From NCBI GenBank assembly GCA_003214315.1, contig QCLU01000006.1, forward strand, positions 1 to 64,000: a stretch of DNA of 64,000 bases, written 5' to 3'. This document shows positions 46,639 to 55,914 of this stretch, piece after piece; position 1 is the stretch's first letter, and each line of letters begins with the position of its first letter. The translations under genes and the position numbers were made by a program. The notes beneath the pieces are model-generated. The model saw only the letters and a program-made list of their open reading frames with translations, was not told the DNA's origin and did no database searches. The DNA comes from Prochlorococcus sp. AG-418-D13. Lineage in GTDB: Bacteria; Cyanobacteriota; Cyanobacteriia; PCC-6307; Cyanobiaceae.

Positions 46639-47052
46639 TTTCTCTTTATCATTGATTAGTTAAATATTGAGATAATTTATTTAAATTACTGATATTTGAA
46701 TAATAGATGCAAAATTAAAAAAAAAAACTCAAATTTAAGGCTTCACTAATCAACTTTATTAGATCTTGGAGAGTATTAATTTTCTAATTAATTACAATTT
46801 CTTCATCCATCTGCTCAGTGCATAAAACGATTTAGAGAGAAAGCTTAATAATGGAAAACCAGATTTTTCTTGATTTCATAATACAAATTATGATTTTTCA
46901 TGTGATGAGAAGGAAATATATCTGAAAATTAATAAAACATAATAAATATCTCAAATTCTTAAATTCATCTCCTTTGATATTTTTTCCCTTTGCTCAATGT
47001 AGTTAGAATTTTTAAGCCTAAATCCAGTATTACCAATGCTTTTAGTGGTTCT
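46639..47052. other. intergenic region without a supported gene
   Basis: About 414 bp of AT-rich sequence between glgX and the hup leader, both strands carrying stops in every frame. A 7-bp inverted repeat (around CATAAT-acaa-ATTATG, 46877-46892) lies in it and a 24-codon ORF with ATG at 46851 has no supporting features. Promoter signals for the divergent glgX and the downstream genes probably lie here. Confidence 0.6.
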
Positions 47053-47190
47053 CTAAATGAAGAGGCGATTTTTTATAAAAGAAAAAAGCGCGGCTATAAA
47101 AATAAATAATGTCGCTAAAAATGTCCCTAAAATTTGTATAAAGCTTTGCGCCGCCGGCATTTTCGGTTGCCGTATTTGTATTTGCTCCAT
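47053..47190 (-). CDS. possible 45-aa hydrophobic small protein
   Basis: An ATG at 47190 opens 45 codons ending in TAG. The first 15 residues are polar (Gln, Arg, Pro), the rest a hydrophobic helix (residues about 18-38) of Leu, Ile, Phe and Ala. Codons such as GCG, CCG, CGG and CGC are unusual in this AT-rich genome, and a GC-rich patch (47140-47170) may instead be part of an RNA. A 74-codon frame overlaps it and starts at the hup ATG. Uncertain. Confidence 0.28.
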   Translation of the reverse strand: MEQIQIRQPKMPAAQSFIQILGTFLATLFIFIAALFSFIKNRLFI

Positions 47191-47265
47191 ATGATGTGGA
47201 AGTTCGAGGTTTAAAACTCGATTTAAATCTTTTTTTTTTAAACCTTTGCTTTAATTTAAATTTCA

Positions 47266-47541
47266 ATGAACAAAGCTGATTTAGTAAATCTTGTTGCTGC
47301 TCGTACAGAGCTCACAAAAACGGATGTTTCTTTAGTTGTTGATGCAGCTATTGAAACTATTGTTGATTCAGTAGTGGAAGGCAAAAAAGTCTCTTTACTA
47401 GGATTTGGTTCTTTCGAACCAAGAGATCGTTCTGCAAGACAGGGATTAAACCCTAAGACAGGCGAAAAAATAGCAATACCTGCTAAAAGAGTTCCAACAT
47501 TCTCCGCAGGTAAACTCTTTAAGGATAGAGTTCAAGGGTAA
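47266..47541 (+). CDS. hup: DNA-binding protein HU
   Basis: A 91-aa histone-like nucleoid protein. It starts MNKADLVNLVAARTELTK, has LLGFGSFEPRDRSARQG (the beta-arm region) at about 45-61 and GRNPKTG-type LNPKTGEKIAIPAKRVPTF at about 62-80. It binds and bends DNA without strong sequence preference. ATG start; a terminator follows at 47572. Confidence 0.97.
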   Translation: MNKADLVNLVAARTELTKTDVSLVVDAAIETIVDSVVEGKKVSLLGFGSFEPRDRSARQGLNPKTGEKIAIPAKRVPTFSAGKLFKDRVQG

Positions 47542-47571
47542 TCTTTTTAATCTATTTCTTCCCTACTAACA

Positions 47572-47598
47572 AGGTGCTCTTTAAGGGCATCTTTTTTT
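47572..47598 (+). terminator. Rho-independent terminator of hup
   Basis: AGGTGC with GCATCT (one G-T pair), nine-nt loop, then a run of seven T, 30 nt after the hup stop. Confidence 0.75.
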
Positions 47599-47675
47599 AT
47601 TCGCAATAAAATACAATTAGCCCAATGACCAAAACTCTTGCCGAAGTATCCAAAATTTTGAAATCTTAAAAAGTA

Positions 47676-47987
47676 ATGAAATTTTTAACTATTTTATTCT
47701 TAAAATTTTTATTATTATCAAATTTCCTTATGGCAGAAACAATACCAACAAAGTCTAAAATTTTAAAACAATCTAGTGATTGTTTTAAAGATTCTCGAAC
47801 CCAAGTATGTAAAGAATTAGTTTCTGAAATAGAAAAACTTCAATTAGTAGTATTTGACCAAAATAGATTCAAATGTCAATCTAGTTTATTGGGGTTGCAA
47901 ACAGAAATTATAGAAGCTTATTTTTTTAATAATTCCTCAAATGAGAAACTTTCATTAATGATCCCATATGTGATTAAAAATTGTTAA
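47676..47987 (+). CDS. small exported cysteine-containing protein, unknown
   Basis: A 103-aa protein starting with a signal peptide (hydrophobic residues 3-19, cleavage probably after MA before ETIP) and a mature region of about 82 residues with four Cys (near 37, 46, 68 and 103), possibly forming two disulfides. It is helical and basic. Not recognised. First of a run of small plus-strand genes after hup; ATG start. Confidence 0.68.
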   Translation: MKFLTILFLKFLLLSNFLMAETIPTKSKILKQSSDCFKDSRTQVCKELVSEIEKLQLVVFDQNRFKCQSSLLGLQTEIIEAYFFNNSSNEKLSLMIPYVIKNC

Positions 47988-48041
47988 TTATTAAAAAAAT
48001 TTATTTTTTTGGAATATTATAAATTTGTTATTTAATTTGTA

Positions 48042-48296
48042 ATGGTAAAAGGTTTTTCCGATAATGAAGTTAAGAATAATACTCAAGATACTCAAATAAA
48101 AGAAACAAAAAAAGAAAAAAAAGGCTTAGCTGGTTTTCTTAAAGGCAAGAAATTTACTTATACTTTGCCAGGTAAAAAACAAATAAATATTTTTGGATCA
48201 ATAGTAATAGGCTTAAATATGATTTTAGTATTGCTAGTCATCCTGTATTTAAAGAATCAAGAATTCCATGACTTTGTATTTAATGTTGGTCGTTAG
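48042..48296 (+). CDS. small single-pass membrane protein, 84 aa
   Basis: The first ~45 residues are charged (Lys/Glu/Thr, including a KETKKEKKGLAGFLKGKK stretch), followed by a transmembrane helix at about 52-70 (GSIVIGLNMILVLLVILYL) and a short tail. Not recognised. ATG start; same orientation as its neighbours, separated by about 55 bp each side, so each may have its own promoter. Confidence 0.68.
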   Translation: MVKGFSDNEVKNNTQDTQIKETKKEKKGLAGFLKGKKFTYTLPGKKQINIFGSIVIGLNMILVLLVILYLKNQEFHDFVFNVGR

Positions 48297-48354
48297 CTAT
48301 ATTTTTAGATCGAAAAAATTTATCAGATGATATATTTAAATTTTAGAATAATCC

Positions 48355-48612
48355 ATGAAAGTAGTTAATTTAGTTTCTCAATTATTTTTTTTGTTAATAA
48401 CTGTTCTATTTTTGATATATTTTCTAACAGGTTATGACTCTGCTTTTGAGGCAGACCAAAATTGTCATTCATATCTTTCAACTTACGATAATTCATCTGG
48501 AAATTATGGTTGTGATCATGATACTGAGACACATCAGTGGATACTTTACGAGTCCAATGAAAGTAAAGAACCAGCTAAAATTATTAAGAAATTTAGGTAC
48601 AAATTTTTATAA
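48355..48612 (+). CDS. small membrane-anchored protein, 85 aa
   Basis: An N-terminal hydrophobic anchor or signal (residues 7-25), followed by a short polar region with two Cys (near 37 and 53) containing HSYLSTYDNSSGNYGCDHD and a charged C-terminus. Not recognised. Its last 6 bp overlap the convergent 70-aa gene. Confidence 0.6.
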   Translation: MKVVNLVSQLFFLLITVLFLIYFLTGYDSAFEADQNCHSYLSTYDNSSGNYGCDHDTETHQWILYESNESKEPAKIIKKFRYKFL

Positions 48613-48819
48613 TTCAAATTTTTTATAAAAAAACTTTGCACTTATTATGGATATTATCGCTGTAATTGTGAAAGTAAGATACTGATATATGCTTCCTTCT
48701 AAGTAAATTTTATTTTTATAAAGAGGGTAATCAATTAAAGAGCCTAATGTTCCCCAAATTATTACCCATACAGATATGTAAAGGATTGCTTTTATTGGAT
48801 TAGATTTTTTTTCTTCCAT
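48607..48819 (-). CDS. small two-helix membrane protein, 70 aa
   Basis: Residues about 11-28 and 41-60 are hydrophobic helices with a charged loop (DYPLYKNKIYLEGS) between them; ends FYKKFEL. Not recognised. ATG at 48819 chosen; a TTG at 48825 would overlap the stop of hli. The gene follows hli by 2 bp, so it is probably co-transcribed with it, which is the only hint of function. Confidence 0.65.
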   Translation of the reverse strand: MEEKKSNPIKAILYISVWVIIWGTLGSLIDYPLYKNKIYLEGSIYQYLTFTITAIISIISAKFFYKKFEL

Positions 48820-48821
48820 TT

Positions 48822-49067
48822 TCAATTGATACCAAAAATTGAAGAAGTCACAGGTCTGCCGCTAAAAACCAACTCGGTTAATATGAGCATTAAGAATCCA
48901 ATCATAGCTGCTCTACCATTCACAAGCTCAGCGCTGCTATTAAATCCAAAAACATTCTTTACTTCATCCCCCTGATTGTCTACCCATTTTGAGTATTCAT
49001 TATTAGTTGATGATGTATTAGTAAAACCATCATTTTGATTTTCCATTGGAGAGCGATTTCCTTGCAT
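48822..49067 (-). CDS. hli: high-light-inducible protein (HLIP)
   Basis: An 81-aa single-helix relative of the LHC/CAB family. A polar N-terminal region of about 45 residues precedes the Chl-binding motif AELVNGRAAMIGFLMLI (about 47-63). HLIPs bind chlorophyll and carotenoid and protect photosystems under excess light. Prochlorococcus carries many copies; which one this is cannot be told. Upstream of the 70-aa gene on the same strand; ATG start. Confidence 0.93.
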   Translation of the reverse strand: MQGNRSPMENQNDGFTNTSSTNNEYSKWVDNQGDEVKNVFGFNSSAELVNGRAAMIGFLMLILTELVFSGRPVTSSIFGIN

Positions 49068-49110
49068 AGATTTTTAAATTTATTTTAATAATTTTTAAAC
49101 TAATTTATTA

Positions 49111-50136
49111 TTAAATTAAAGCCGAGATTATAAAAAAAATTAAGACAAAAATTATTATCCATAAAAATTGTAATCTCAAAATTAATTTACAAATTAATTT
49201 GATTTTTTCTTCAGTGCAATTATCTCCGGTCTCATTAATTATTGGCTTTTCAATAATTTCATTTTTATATTTACTTTTACCTCCTAATTTAATGCCGGAA
49301 ATATAGGCAAATATAGCTTCTGAAATCCCAGCATTAGGCGAATCATATTTTTTACCATCACGATAACTTTTTTTTATGATTGATCCATACTCATTAACTT
49401 TGGAGCTAACTAAAGGTAATGTGATTAAGACTAATCTTGAAGGAACAAACGTAAAAAAATCTTCGATTTTTGCACTGAAAAAACCCAAATATCTAAAATA
49501 ATCATATTTGTAACCTATCATTGAATCTAAAGTACTTATGGCTTTATAAGAAAAACCAAGTGATAAAGGTCCCGGTAGAAAAATTGAAAACTTCATAAAA
49601 ACAATTCCAATAAAAATCCAAAATAATGGCCCAAATATTCCATCAACAGAATTTTCGGTAAGGCTCTCGGTACTTGATCTCAAGAGATGTTTTATAGAAG
49701 ATGATCTTACATCCCTACTGACTATTCTTTGTACTTTCTTTTTGATTATTCTCTTATCTTGGTCATTAATTTCCTTGCTTTCTATTAGTTCTGCAATCTC
49801 TTTTACACTCGAAATAAGTCCCTTAGTCGCAATACAACTTGAAAGTCCAAAAAAAATAAACAATCCACCAAAAAAATGATTTCTTGATTGCACATAACTG
49901 AGTTCTATCAATTTTCCTAAACCAAAGCTCATTCCAATAGTCGATATAGCTACGATAAAACCTCCCCAAAATAATATATTTTTATTTTCTCCAAAATTAT
50001 TTATGAGGTAATCAGATATTTTTTTAATGTAAAAGCCAATTACTTGAACTGGGTGGATTAAGAATCTTGGATCTCCGGTCAACAAATCAAAACCAATCGA
50101 TCCAAGAAATATTAAAAATAAATTTATTTCAGCCAA
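49111..50136 (-). CDS. cobD: adenosylcobinamide-phosphate synthase (CbiB/CobD)
   Basis: A 341-aa membrane protein of cobalamin synthesis that attaches aminopropanol phosphate to the corrin side chain. N-terminal [20 protein letters not shown] at about 15-34, a [30 protein letters not shown] stretch (about 140-169 in sequence order) and [10 protein letters not shown] near 268-277 are conserved; several helices. Prochlorococcus makes pseudocobalamin. Its start overlaps the end of ilvC by 13 bp. Confidence 0.93.
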   Translation of the reverse strand: MAEINLFLIFLGSIGFDLLTGDPRFLIHPVQVIGFYIKKISDYLINNFGENKNILFWGGFIVAISTIGMSFGLGKLIELSYVQSRNHFFGGLFIFFGLSSCIATKGLISSVKEIAELIESKEINDQDKRIIKKKVQRIVSRDVRSSSIKHLLRSSTESLTENSVDGIFGPLFWIFIGIVFMKFSIFLPGPLSLGFSYKAISTLDSMIGYKYDYFRYLGFFSAKIEDFFTFVPSRLVLITLPLVSSKVNEYGSIIKKSYRDGKKYDSPNAGISEAIFAYISGIKLGGKSKYKNEIIEKPIINETGDNCTEEKIKLICKLILRLQFLWIIIFVLIFFIISALI

Positions 50137-51113
50137 CTGAACATGGAGCGTAGACCTTTACCTACTTTCTCAATTTCATGTTTTGAGTTCTCTTCTCTTA
50201 ATTTTGTCATTAATGGTTTGTTTTTATCGCATTCTTCCACAAAATTCTTGGCGAAAGTTCCATCTTGAATATCTTTTAGAATTTTCTGCATTTCTTTCTT
50301 TGTATCACTATTGATAAGTCTTTTACCACTTACATAATCTCCATATTCTGCAGTATTTGAAATGGAATCTCTCATTTGAGATAAGCCTCCCTTTACCATT
50401 AAATCAACAATCAGTTTAACTTCATGTAAGCATTCGAAGTAAGCAAGTTCGGGCTGATATCCTGCCTCTACAAGAGTTTCGAAGCCTGATTTGACTAGTT
50501 CTGATAATCCTCCGCACAAAACAGCTTGTTCGCCAAATAAATCAGTTTCTGTTTCTTCTTTGAAGTTTGTTTCAAGAATTCCAGCTCTCGTTCCGCCAAT
50601 CCCTTTAGCGTAAGCCATCGCCAATGATCTTGCATTTCCGGAAGAATCTTGCTCTACTGCGAATAATGCTGGAACTCCTTGACCATTCTGATATTCCCAA
50701 CGAACAGTGTGACCAGGTCCTTTTGGGGCAATCATTACAACATCCACAAAACTAGGAGGTTTGATAAGTCCGAATCTTATATTAAAGCCATGAGCAAAAC
50801 TTAATATCTTTCCTTCTTTTAAGTTTGGTTCTATTTCTTTAAGGTAAACATCTTTCTGAAACTCATCTGGAAGGAGAATCATAATCCAATCTGCTTTTTC
50901 GCAAGCTTCAGAAACACTAAATACTTCTAGACCATCGCTAATAGCTTTGCTTTCAGACTTACTTCCTTTATATAATCCAACAATTACATGCATACCGCTA
51001 TCTTTAAGGTTTAGGGCATGTGCATGACCTTGTGAACCATATCCAATAATCGCTATCGTTTTATTATTTAAAAGACTTAGATCTGCATCAGTGTCGTAAA
51101 AGAGTTGGGTCAT
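50124..51113 (-). CDS. ilvC: ketol-acid reductoisomerase
   Basis: A 329-aa class I KARI converting acetolactate or acetohydroxybutyrate in branched-chain amino-acid synthesis, using NADPH and Mg. The dinucleotide site is [13 protein letters not shown] near 25-37, then [12 protein letters not shown] near 127-138, and Mg ligands in [17 protein letters not shown] near 190-206. ATG start. Located between the clp pair and cobD. Confidence 0.96.
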   Translation of the reverse strand: MTQLFYDTDADLSLLNNKTIAIIGYGSQGHAHALNLKDSGMHVIVGLYKGSKSESKAISDGLEVFSVSEACEKADWIMILLPDEFQKDVYLKEIEPNLKEGKILSFAHGFNIRFGLIKPPSFVDVVMIAPKGPGHTVRWEYQNGQGVPALFAVEQDSSGNARSLAMAYAKGIGGTRAGILETNFKEETETDLFGEQAVLCGGLSELVKSGFETLVEAGYQPELAYFECLHEVKLIVDLMVKGGLSQMRDSISNTAEYGDYVSGKRLINSDTKKEMQKILKDIQDGTFAKNFVEECDKNKPLMTKLREENSKHEIEKVGKGLRSMFSWLK

Positions 51114-51223
51114 TAGTTGTAGCTTCTTTGCATTTGATAATTATTATTTTAGACATTAAGGTGTAAATAAACCAAAAAAATTATTAATTTAAAAATTTAA
51201 ATTAAAATATTAATTTAGAAAAT

Positions 51224-51835
51224 TTAAGACTGATTTGCTTCGCTTGGATGTGTGATTACTCTATCGATTAAGCCATAATTTTTTGCTTCTTCCGCACTTA
51301 GAAAATAATCTCTATCAGTATCCTTTTCGATTTTCTCAAATGATTGGCCTGTCATATCTGCCATAGACATATTTAACATATCTTTAATTCTTAAAATTTC
51401 CTTAGCTTCTATTTCAATATCACTTGCTTGACGTTGAGATGTCCCTCCTAGTGGTTGATGAATCATTATTCTGCTATGAGGCAAAGCAACTCTTTTACCT
51501 TTAGTGCCAGCGGCCAACAGGAACGCTCCCATGGAGGCTGCGAGACCTACACATATGGTTACTACATCACTTTTTACATATTTGATAGTGTCATATATAG
51601 CCAAGCCAGCAGTTACTGATCCTCCTGGGCTATTTATATATAGATAGATAGGTTTGGAATTATCATCAGAATCTAGATAAAGCATTTGTGCTACGAGGCT
51701 ATTAGCAATACCATCATTCACTTCTTGTCCAAGAAAAAGAATTCTTTCAACACCTAATCTTGTATATATGTCAACCCATCTTTCATATTGACTTCCTGGA
51801 AGTCTGTAAGGCACGCTTGGAGTTCCTATTGGCAT
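51224..51835 (-). CDS. clpP: ATP-dependent Clp protease proteolytic subunit (ClpP3 type)
   Basis: A 203-aa serine protease subunit. Complete triad: Ser101 ([10 protein letters not shown]), His126 (MIHQPLGG) and Asp176 (DTDRDYFLS). The paired inactive ClpR lies immediately upstream, the standard cyanobacterial arrangement: ClpP3 and ClpR form a mixed core that works with ClpC and is essential. ATG start at 51835, 24 bp after clpR. Confidence 0.95.
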   Translation of the reverse strand: MPIGTPSVPYRLPGSQYERWVDIYTRLGVERILFLGQEVNDGIANSLVAQMLYLDSDDNSKPIYLYINSPGGSVTAGLAIYDTIKYVKSDVVTICVGLAASMGAFLLAAGTKGKRVALPHSRIMIHQPLGGTSQRQASDIEIEAKEILRIKDMLNMSMADMTGQSFEKIEKDTDRDYFLSAEEAKNYGLIDRVITHPSEANQS

Positions 51836-51859
51836 GATTTTAAAATAGTTTTGTGAGAG

Positions 51860-52522
51860 TTAAATTTTATTTGGTAAATCTTTTTGACTTGTGAGTATTC
51901 TATCGATAACGCCATAATCTAGGGCTTCTTGAGGGTTGAGATAACTCATTCTGTCAGAATCTTTTGAGAGTTCTTCGATAGTCTTTCCTGTATTACGAGA
52001 TAAAATCTCTAGCATTGATTTTTTATTTTTCAAAACTTCCTCGGCTCTTATTTGAATATCGGTTGCTTGGCCTCTTGCTCCACTTATGGGTTGATGTAAA
52101 ACAATAGAAGCATGTGGAAGAGCAGCTCTTTGCCCCTTAGTACCAGAAGAAAGAATCACTGCAGCAGTTCCCATTGCTTGTCCGATACATATTGTGTGTA
52201 CTGGAGGCTTAATGTAGCTTATTGTATCGCAGATAGCGAAAGCTTCTGTTTCAAAACCAACTGCGTCACCAGTGTACCAACTAGTCCCTGTTGAATTGAT
52301 ATAGAAATAGATTGGTTTTTCTGGATCCTCAAACTCTAGATAAAGAAGTTGAGCAATGATTAACTCAGTAACATCCATGCCTAGTTGTCTTTTCGCATCA
52401 TCATCTGAAAATAATGGTAAACCTAGATAAACAATTCGCTCTTTCAGTAAAAGAGAGGGGAGATCAGGGGGCGGGGTCCTCATAACGGTGTTTTCGCCGT
52501 AATAAGGAGCAGATACAGTCAT
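51860..52522 (-). CDS. clpR: ClpR, inactive Clp protease-like subunit
   Basis: A 220-aa ClpP-fold protein missing catalytic residues. In the nucleophile elbow CIGQAMGTAAV, Gly118 takes the Ser place; His143 (VLHQPISG) is kept; the Asp position (DSDRMSYLN) is Met. An INSTGTSWYTGDAVGF segment replaces the usual oxyanion strand. It should be structural, forming rings with ClpP3. Starts ATG at 52522; a GTG at 52531 is an alternative. Confidence 0.94.
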   Translation of the reverse strand: MTVSAPYYGENTVMRTPPPDLPSLLLKERIVYLGLPLFSDDDAKRQLGMDVTELIIAQLLYLEFEDPEKPIYFYINSTGTSWYTGDAVGFETEAFAICDTISYIKPPVHTICIGQAMGTAAVILSSGTKGQRAALPHASIVLHQPISGARGQATDIQIRAEEVLKNKKSMLEILSRNTGKTIEELSKDSDRMSYLNPQEALDYGVIDRILTSQKDLPNKI

Positions 52523-52562
52523 TTGTATCACGAAATTAAGATTGTTTTGATTGTAGCTAGAT

Positions 52563-53672
52563 TTAGCCCTGTGTCGCTGGTGATTTATAAGATTTGTTTG
52601 ACTCAGGATTATTTATTAGTTTTCCAAAGACCATTCTTCCAGTGGGAGTTTGTAATGCTCCTGTGATAACAATATCTAATCTGCTTCCAACAAAATTCTT
52701 TGCCTCATCGATAACAACCATTGTGCCGTCATCTAAATATCCAATACCTTGCATTTTTTCTTTGCCTTCTCTCACGATTTTTATATTAAGTGATTCTCCT
52801 GGTTGTACTTCTGGTCTTAAAGCAATAACCAAATCACTCAAATTCATAACTTTTAATTCTTTAACTTCAGCAATCTGAGAAAGATTATAATCAGCTGTAA
52901 TTAAAGTTCCTGTCATATCCTCAGTAATTTTCAAGAGTTTTTCGTCTACCCCATTACCTTCATATTTTGTTGGGTTTATTACAAGTCTTCTCCCATATAA
53001 ATCTCTTAATTCTTTTAATAACTTGAGGCCTCTTCTGCCTTTCGACCTTTTTTCATTACTGCTTGAGTCAGCCAAAGTTTGTAATTCGTCAATTACACTT
53101 TGAGCAACAATTAATTGCCCTTCCAATAAGCCGCAACTTAAAAGGCCATTGATTCTTCCATCAATAATTACGCTGGTATCTAGAATTTTTGGACTTGCAG
53201 CAGGAAGGATTCCTTCATTAATTAAATATGCATCAGTATTATTAGGATTGAATAATCTCAATAACGTCCTTCCGTGAGTATCTGCTAACTTATAACCAAG
53301 CACACCAAAAAAAATGTTGCTTAATATAGCTGCTAAGGGCTTTGCGAAAAAAACCTCTCTAGGGAAGGGAATTAATAGTATTGGGGCAAGTAGGAGATTA
53401 GCAACAAGTAATCCTAAAATCAATCCAACGGATCTACTTATTAGTAAGTCCGTTGGCATTGTTCTTATTTGATCAAGAAACGTCTTTCTAAGTTGAAGGA
53501 ATACAAAACCAGCTGCTAACCCTATAAAAGAACCTATTATTGCCAAAACAATTCTAAAACCTTCTACATTAGATACCTGTTTAAGTATGTCTACTGGCAA
53601 TAAATCAACACCAAGCCATCCTGAAGCAGCCCCAGACAATACAAATAAAATTAATACTAAGATATCTGTCAT
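52563..53672 (-). CDS. PIN/TRAM-domain membrane protein (YacL-like)
   Basis: A 369-aa protein. About four N-terminal transmembrane helices (residues 1-140), then a PIN nuclease-like domain (LDTSVIIDGRI near residue 163, ADSSSNEKRSKGRRGL near 202) and a C-terminal TRAM domain from about 293 (KEKMQGIGYLDDGTMVVID). Typical of the conserved PilT/TRAM proteins of cyanobacteria and Bacillus YacL. Membrane-anchored, possibly RNA-binding or RNase; function unknown. ATG start. Confidence 0.9.
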   Translation of the reverse strand: MTDILVLILFVLSGAASGWLGVDLLPVDILKQVSNVEGFRIVLAIIGSFIGLAAGFVFLQLRKTFLDQIRTMPTDLLISRSVGLILGLLVANLLLAPILLIPFPREVFFAKPLAAILSNIFFGVLGYKLADTHGRTLLRLFNPNNTDAYLINEGILPAASPKILDTSVIIDGRINGLLSCGLLEGQLIVAQSVIDELQTLADSSSNEKRSKGRRGLKLLKELRDLYGRRLVINPTKYEGNGVDEKLLKITEDMTGTLITADYNLSQIAEVKELKVMNLSDLVIALRPEVQPGESLNIKIVREGKEKMQGIGYLDDGTMVVIDEAKNFVGSRLDIVITGALQTPTGRMVFGKLINNPESNKSYKSPATQG

Positions 53673-53768
53673 ATCTATAATCTACTAGGATTTATTAATT
53701 GAGTAAATAAGGATTTAATTTTTTTCGATCCTTAATACTTTTTTGGAGCTTAAAAATGAATTTAGATT

Positions 53769-54992
53769 ATGAATAAGTTTCCAAGAAGTGCTTATGTTCA
53801 CATTCCTTTTTGCCATAGAAGGTGCTTTTATTGTGATTTTGCAATTATTCCATTAGGAAACAAAATTGAAACTTTACAAGGTTATGGAAGCAAAACTGTT
53901 AAAGAGTATTTGCACTTTTTATATAAAGAAATATTGTCAATTAAGCATAAATCACCTCTATCGACAATTTATATAGGAGGTGGTACACCATCAATCTTAG
54001 ATCCTACCCAAATCAAAGAATTAATTGATCTTTTTAGAGAAAATTATGGAATTGACTATGGTGCTGAAATCACTATGGAGGTTGATCCAGCAAGTTTTAC
54101 TAAAGATGATCTTTATGGATTCATAAATGCTGGAATAAATAGATTTAGTCTCGGAGTACAAAGTTTTAATAATCAGATACTTCAAAAGTCGGGAAGGCGT
54201 CATTTGAGAGAAGATGCAGAAAAGTCTTGTTTATGGTTGAAGAAAGAATATGATTCTGGGTTAATAAAAACCTGGAGTTTAGATTTAATTCAAAACTTGC
54301 CACTTAGTGGATTTAAAGAATGGCAAGATGACTTAAAAAAAGCAATAACATTTTCACCACCGCATCTATCTATTTACGATTTAAATATTGAAAATGGCAC
54401 TGTGTTTCAAAAATTAGTTAATTTAGGACAATTAAAACTCCCAAGTGATGAAGAAGCTTTTAGAAATAGTGAATCAACTCATTTAATTTTAAAAAACTCA
54501 GGGTATTCAAGATATGAAATCTCAAACTATTGCCTCCCGCGACATCAATCGAGACATAATAGAGTTTATTGGAGTGGTTTAGGCTGGTGGAGTTTTGGTC
54601 AAGGTTCTACTAGTTCACCTTGGGGGGAAAAGTTAACTAGACCAAGAGTTAGTAAAGAATATAAAGAATGGGTAATTAGACAATATGAAATTAATTTAGA
54701 TTCATCACTTTTTAATAAGGAGTTTGTCTACAAAGAAGTTGAGGAGAAAATAATGTTGGGATTAAGACTTAAAGAGGGTGTAGATATCAAAGAAGTGTTT
54801 AAAGAACAAAACTGGGAAACCAAAAAATTTGAAAGCAACTTTAGTAAATTGCTTGAAGAATGGAAAATATTTCTTGAAAGTGGATTATTAGTAAGAAAGG
54901 GGAATAGATTCTTTTTAAGTGAGCCTAAAGGAATGGAACTAAGCAATCAAGTTCTTGTTTCTATGTTTAAGTGGTGGGATGAAATTAATTAA
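53769..54992 (+). CDS. hemW: HemW-like radical SAM protein
   Basis: A 407-aa protein. The radical SAM Cys motif CHRRCFYC places the cluster Cys at 15, 19 and 22 in HIPFCHRRCFYCDF; GGTPS near residue 76 and LGVQSFN near 129 follow. It resembles HemW, which binds heme and inserts it, rather than a true coproporphyrinogen oxidase (HemN). ATG start. Its 3' end overlaps convergent panB by 8 bp. Confidence 0.88.
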   Translation: MNKFPRSAYVHIPFCHRRCFYCDFAIIPLGNKIETLQGYGSKTVKEYLHFLYKEILSIKHKSPLSTIYIGGGTPSILDPTQIKELIDLFRENYGIDYGAEITMEVDPASFTKDDLYGFINAGINRFSLGVQSFNNQILQKSGRRHLREDAEKSCLWLKKEYDSGLIKTWSLDLIQNLPLSGFKEWQDDLKKAITFSPPHLSIYDLNIENGTVFQKLVNLGQLKLPSDEEAFRNSESTHLILKNSGYSRYEISNYCLPRHQSRHNRVYWSGLGWWSFGQGSTSSPWGEKLTRPRVSKEYKEWVIRQYEINLDSSLFNKEFVYKEVEEKIMLGLRLKEGVDIKEVFKEQNWETKKFESNFSKLLEEWKIFLESGLLVRKGNRFFLSEPKGMELSNQVLVSMFKWWDEIN

Positions 54993-55758
54993 GTCTTTCA
55001 GAGTCTACCCATTCTTTTAATTTATCCTTAAATAATTTCTTTCCTTGAATAATCGGTTGGCAAAATGGTGGTTGATCATCATTGAGGCCTAACAAATCTG
55101 CAGTTACTCTTACTTGCCCATCGCAATAATTACCTGCACCAATACCTATTATGGGAATTGTTAAAGAATTTTGTATTTCTTTAGCAAGCAAATCAGGAAT
55201 ATGTTCAAGAACTATTGAAAAACATCCTAATTTTTCAAGAATTGAAGCCTCTTTCTTTATTTTTTCTTGGCTTTCTAAGCTTTCTCCTTGTTTCTTTAAT
55301 CCAATATTTAAATAGCTTTGTGGTGTAAGACCTATATGACCCATAACAGGGATTCCCATTCTTATTAATCTAGAAATAACTTTTTGTATTTCTGGTTCAG
55401 CTCCTTCTACCTTTACAGCTTTTGCATAAGTGCTCTGAATGATTTTCCCTGCATATTCAACAGCTTTATCCTCTCCACATTGGTAAGTCAGAAAAGGCAT
55501 ATCTGAAACGACCAAAGGTTGTTCTTCAATTTTCTTTTTAAATCCTCTTGAAACAGCATTAGTATGATAAATTATGTTTTCTAAAGTTAATGGCAATGTG
55601 GATTTGTATCCTAAGCAGACCATTGCTAAGGAATCTCCTACGAGGACGAGATCAACATTGGCTTGTTCTGCAATGGATCCTGATATAGAGTCCCATGCAG
55701 TTAGTACAATGATTTTTCGTGATTTTTTTTTATAATTAACTAAGTCTGAAGGTAACAT
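54985..55758 (-). CDS. panB: 3-methyl-2-oxobutanoate hydroxymethyltransferase
   Basis: A 257-aa enzyme of pantothenate synthesis, adding a hydroxymethyl group from methylene-tetrahydrofolate to alpha-ketoisovalerate. Family marks: TAWDSISGSIAEQA near 20-33, LVGDSLAMV near 40-48, VKVEGAEP near 115-122 and GHIGLTPQSY near 140-149, GIGAGNYCDGQV near 203-214. ATG start. Confidence 0.94.
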   Translation of the reverse strand: MLPSDLVNYKKKSRKIIVLTAWDSISGSIAEQANVDLVLVGDSLAMVCLGYKSTLPLTLENIIYHTNAVSRGFKKKIEEQPLVVSDMPFLTYQCGEDKAVEYAGKIIQSTYAKAVKVEGAEPEIQKVISRLIRMGIPVMGHIGLTPQSYLNIGLKKQGESLESQEKIKKEASILEKLGCFSIVLEHIPDLLAKEIQNSLTIPIIGIGAGNYCDGQVRVTADLLGLNDDQPPFCQPIIQGKKLFKDKLKEWVDSERLN

Positions 55759-55790
55759 AATAAATTTATGTATCTTTTTGAATCAAGAAT

Positions 55791-55799
55791 TGCTAGTAT
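55791..55799 (+). promoter_or_regulatory. probable extended -10 promoter of ffs
   Basis: TGC followed by TAGTAT ends 5 nt before the inferred 5' end of the SRP RNA, the right distance for a sigma-70-type -10 with an extended TGn. No clear -35 is seen. Confidence 0.42.
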
Positions 55800-55804
55800 G
55801 TTTT

Positions 55805-55900
55805 TGACTCGGCCTTTCGCGGTTTTAACGCCTAAACCTGGTCAGGACCGGAAGGTAGCAGCCACAAGGGATGCTTGAGGCAGGCGAGATAACCGAGTCA
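55805..55900 (+). ncRNA. ffs: signal recognition particle RNA (4.5S-like)
   Basis: The universal SRP core (CTGGTCAGGACCGGAAGGTAGCAGCC, 55838-55863) with its tetraloop is complete, and the outer arms pair (TGACTCGG with CCGAGTCA), giving about 96 nt. It binds Ffh to target membrane proteins. Ends are inferred from the terminal helix. It sits between panB and ftsZ. Confidence 0.95.
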
Positions 55901-55914
55901 CTCTATTTTACCTT

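Noticed and set aside
46851..46925. 24-codon ORF in the glgX-hup gap
   Set aside because: Too short, no clear ribosome site and no coherent composition.
46639..47052. Possible riboswitch or tRNA in the intergenic gap
   Set aside because: No cloverleaf, conserved riboswitch core or strong hairpin could be drawn.
47042..47266. 74-codon minus-strand frame beginning at the hup start codon
   Set aside because: Basic, low-complexity start and no recognisable domain; the overlapping 45-codon frame has a better membrane pattern, itself uncertain.
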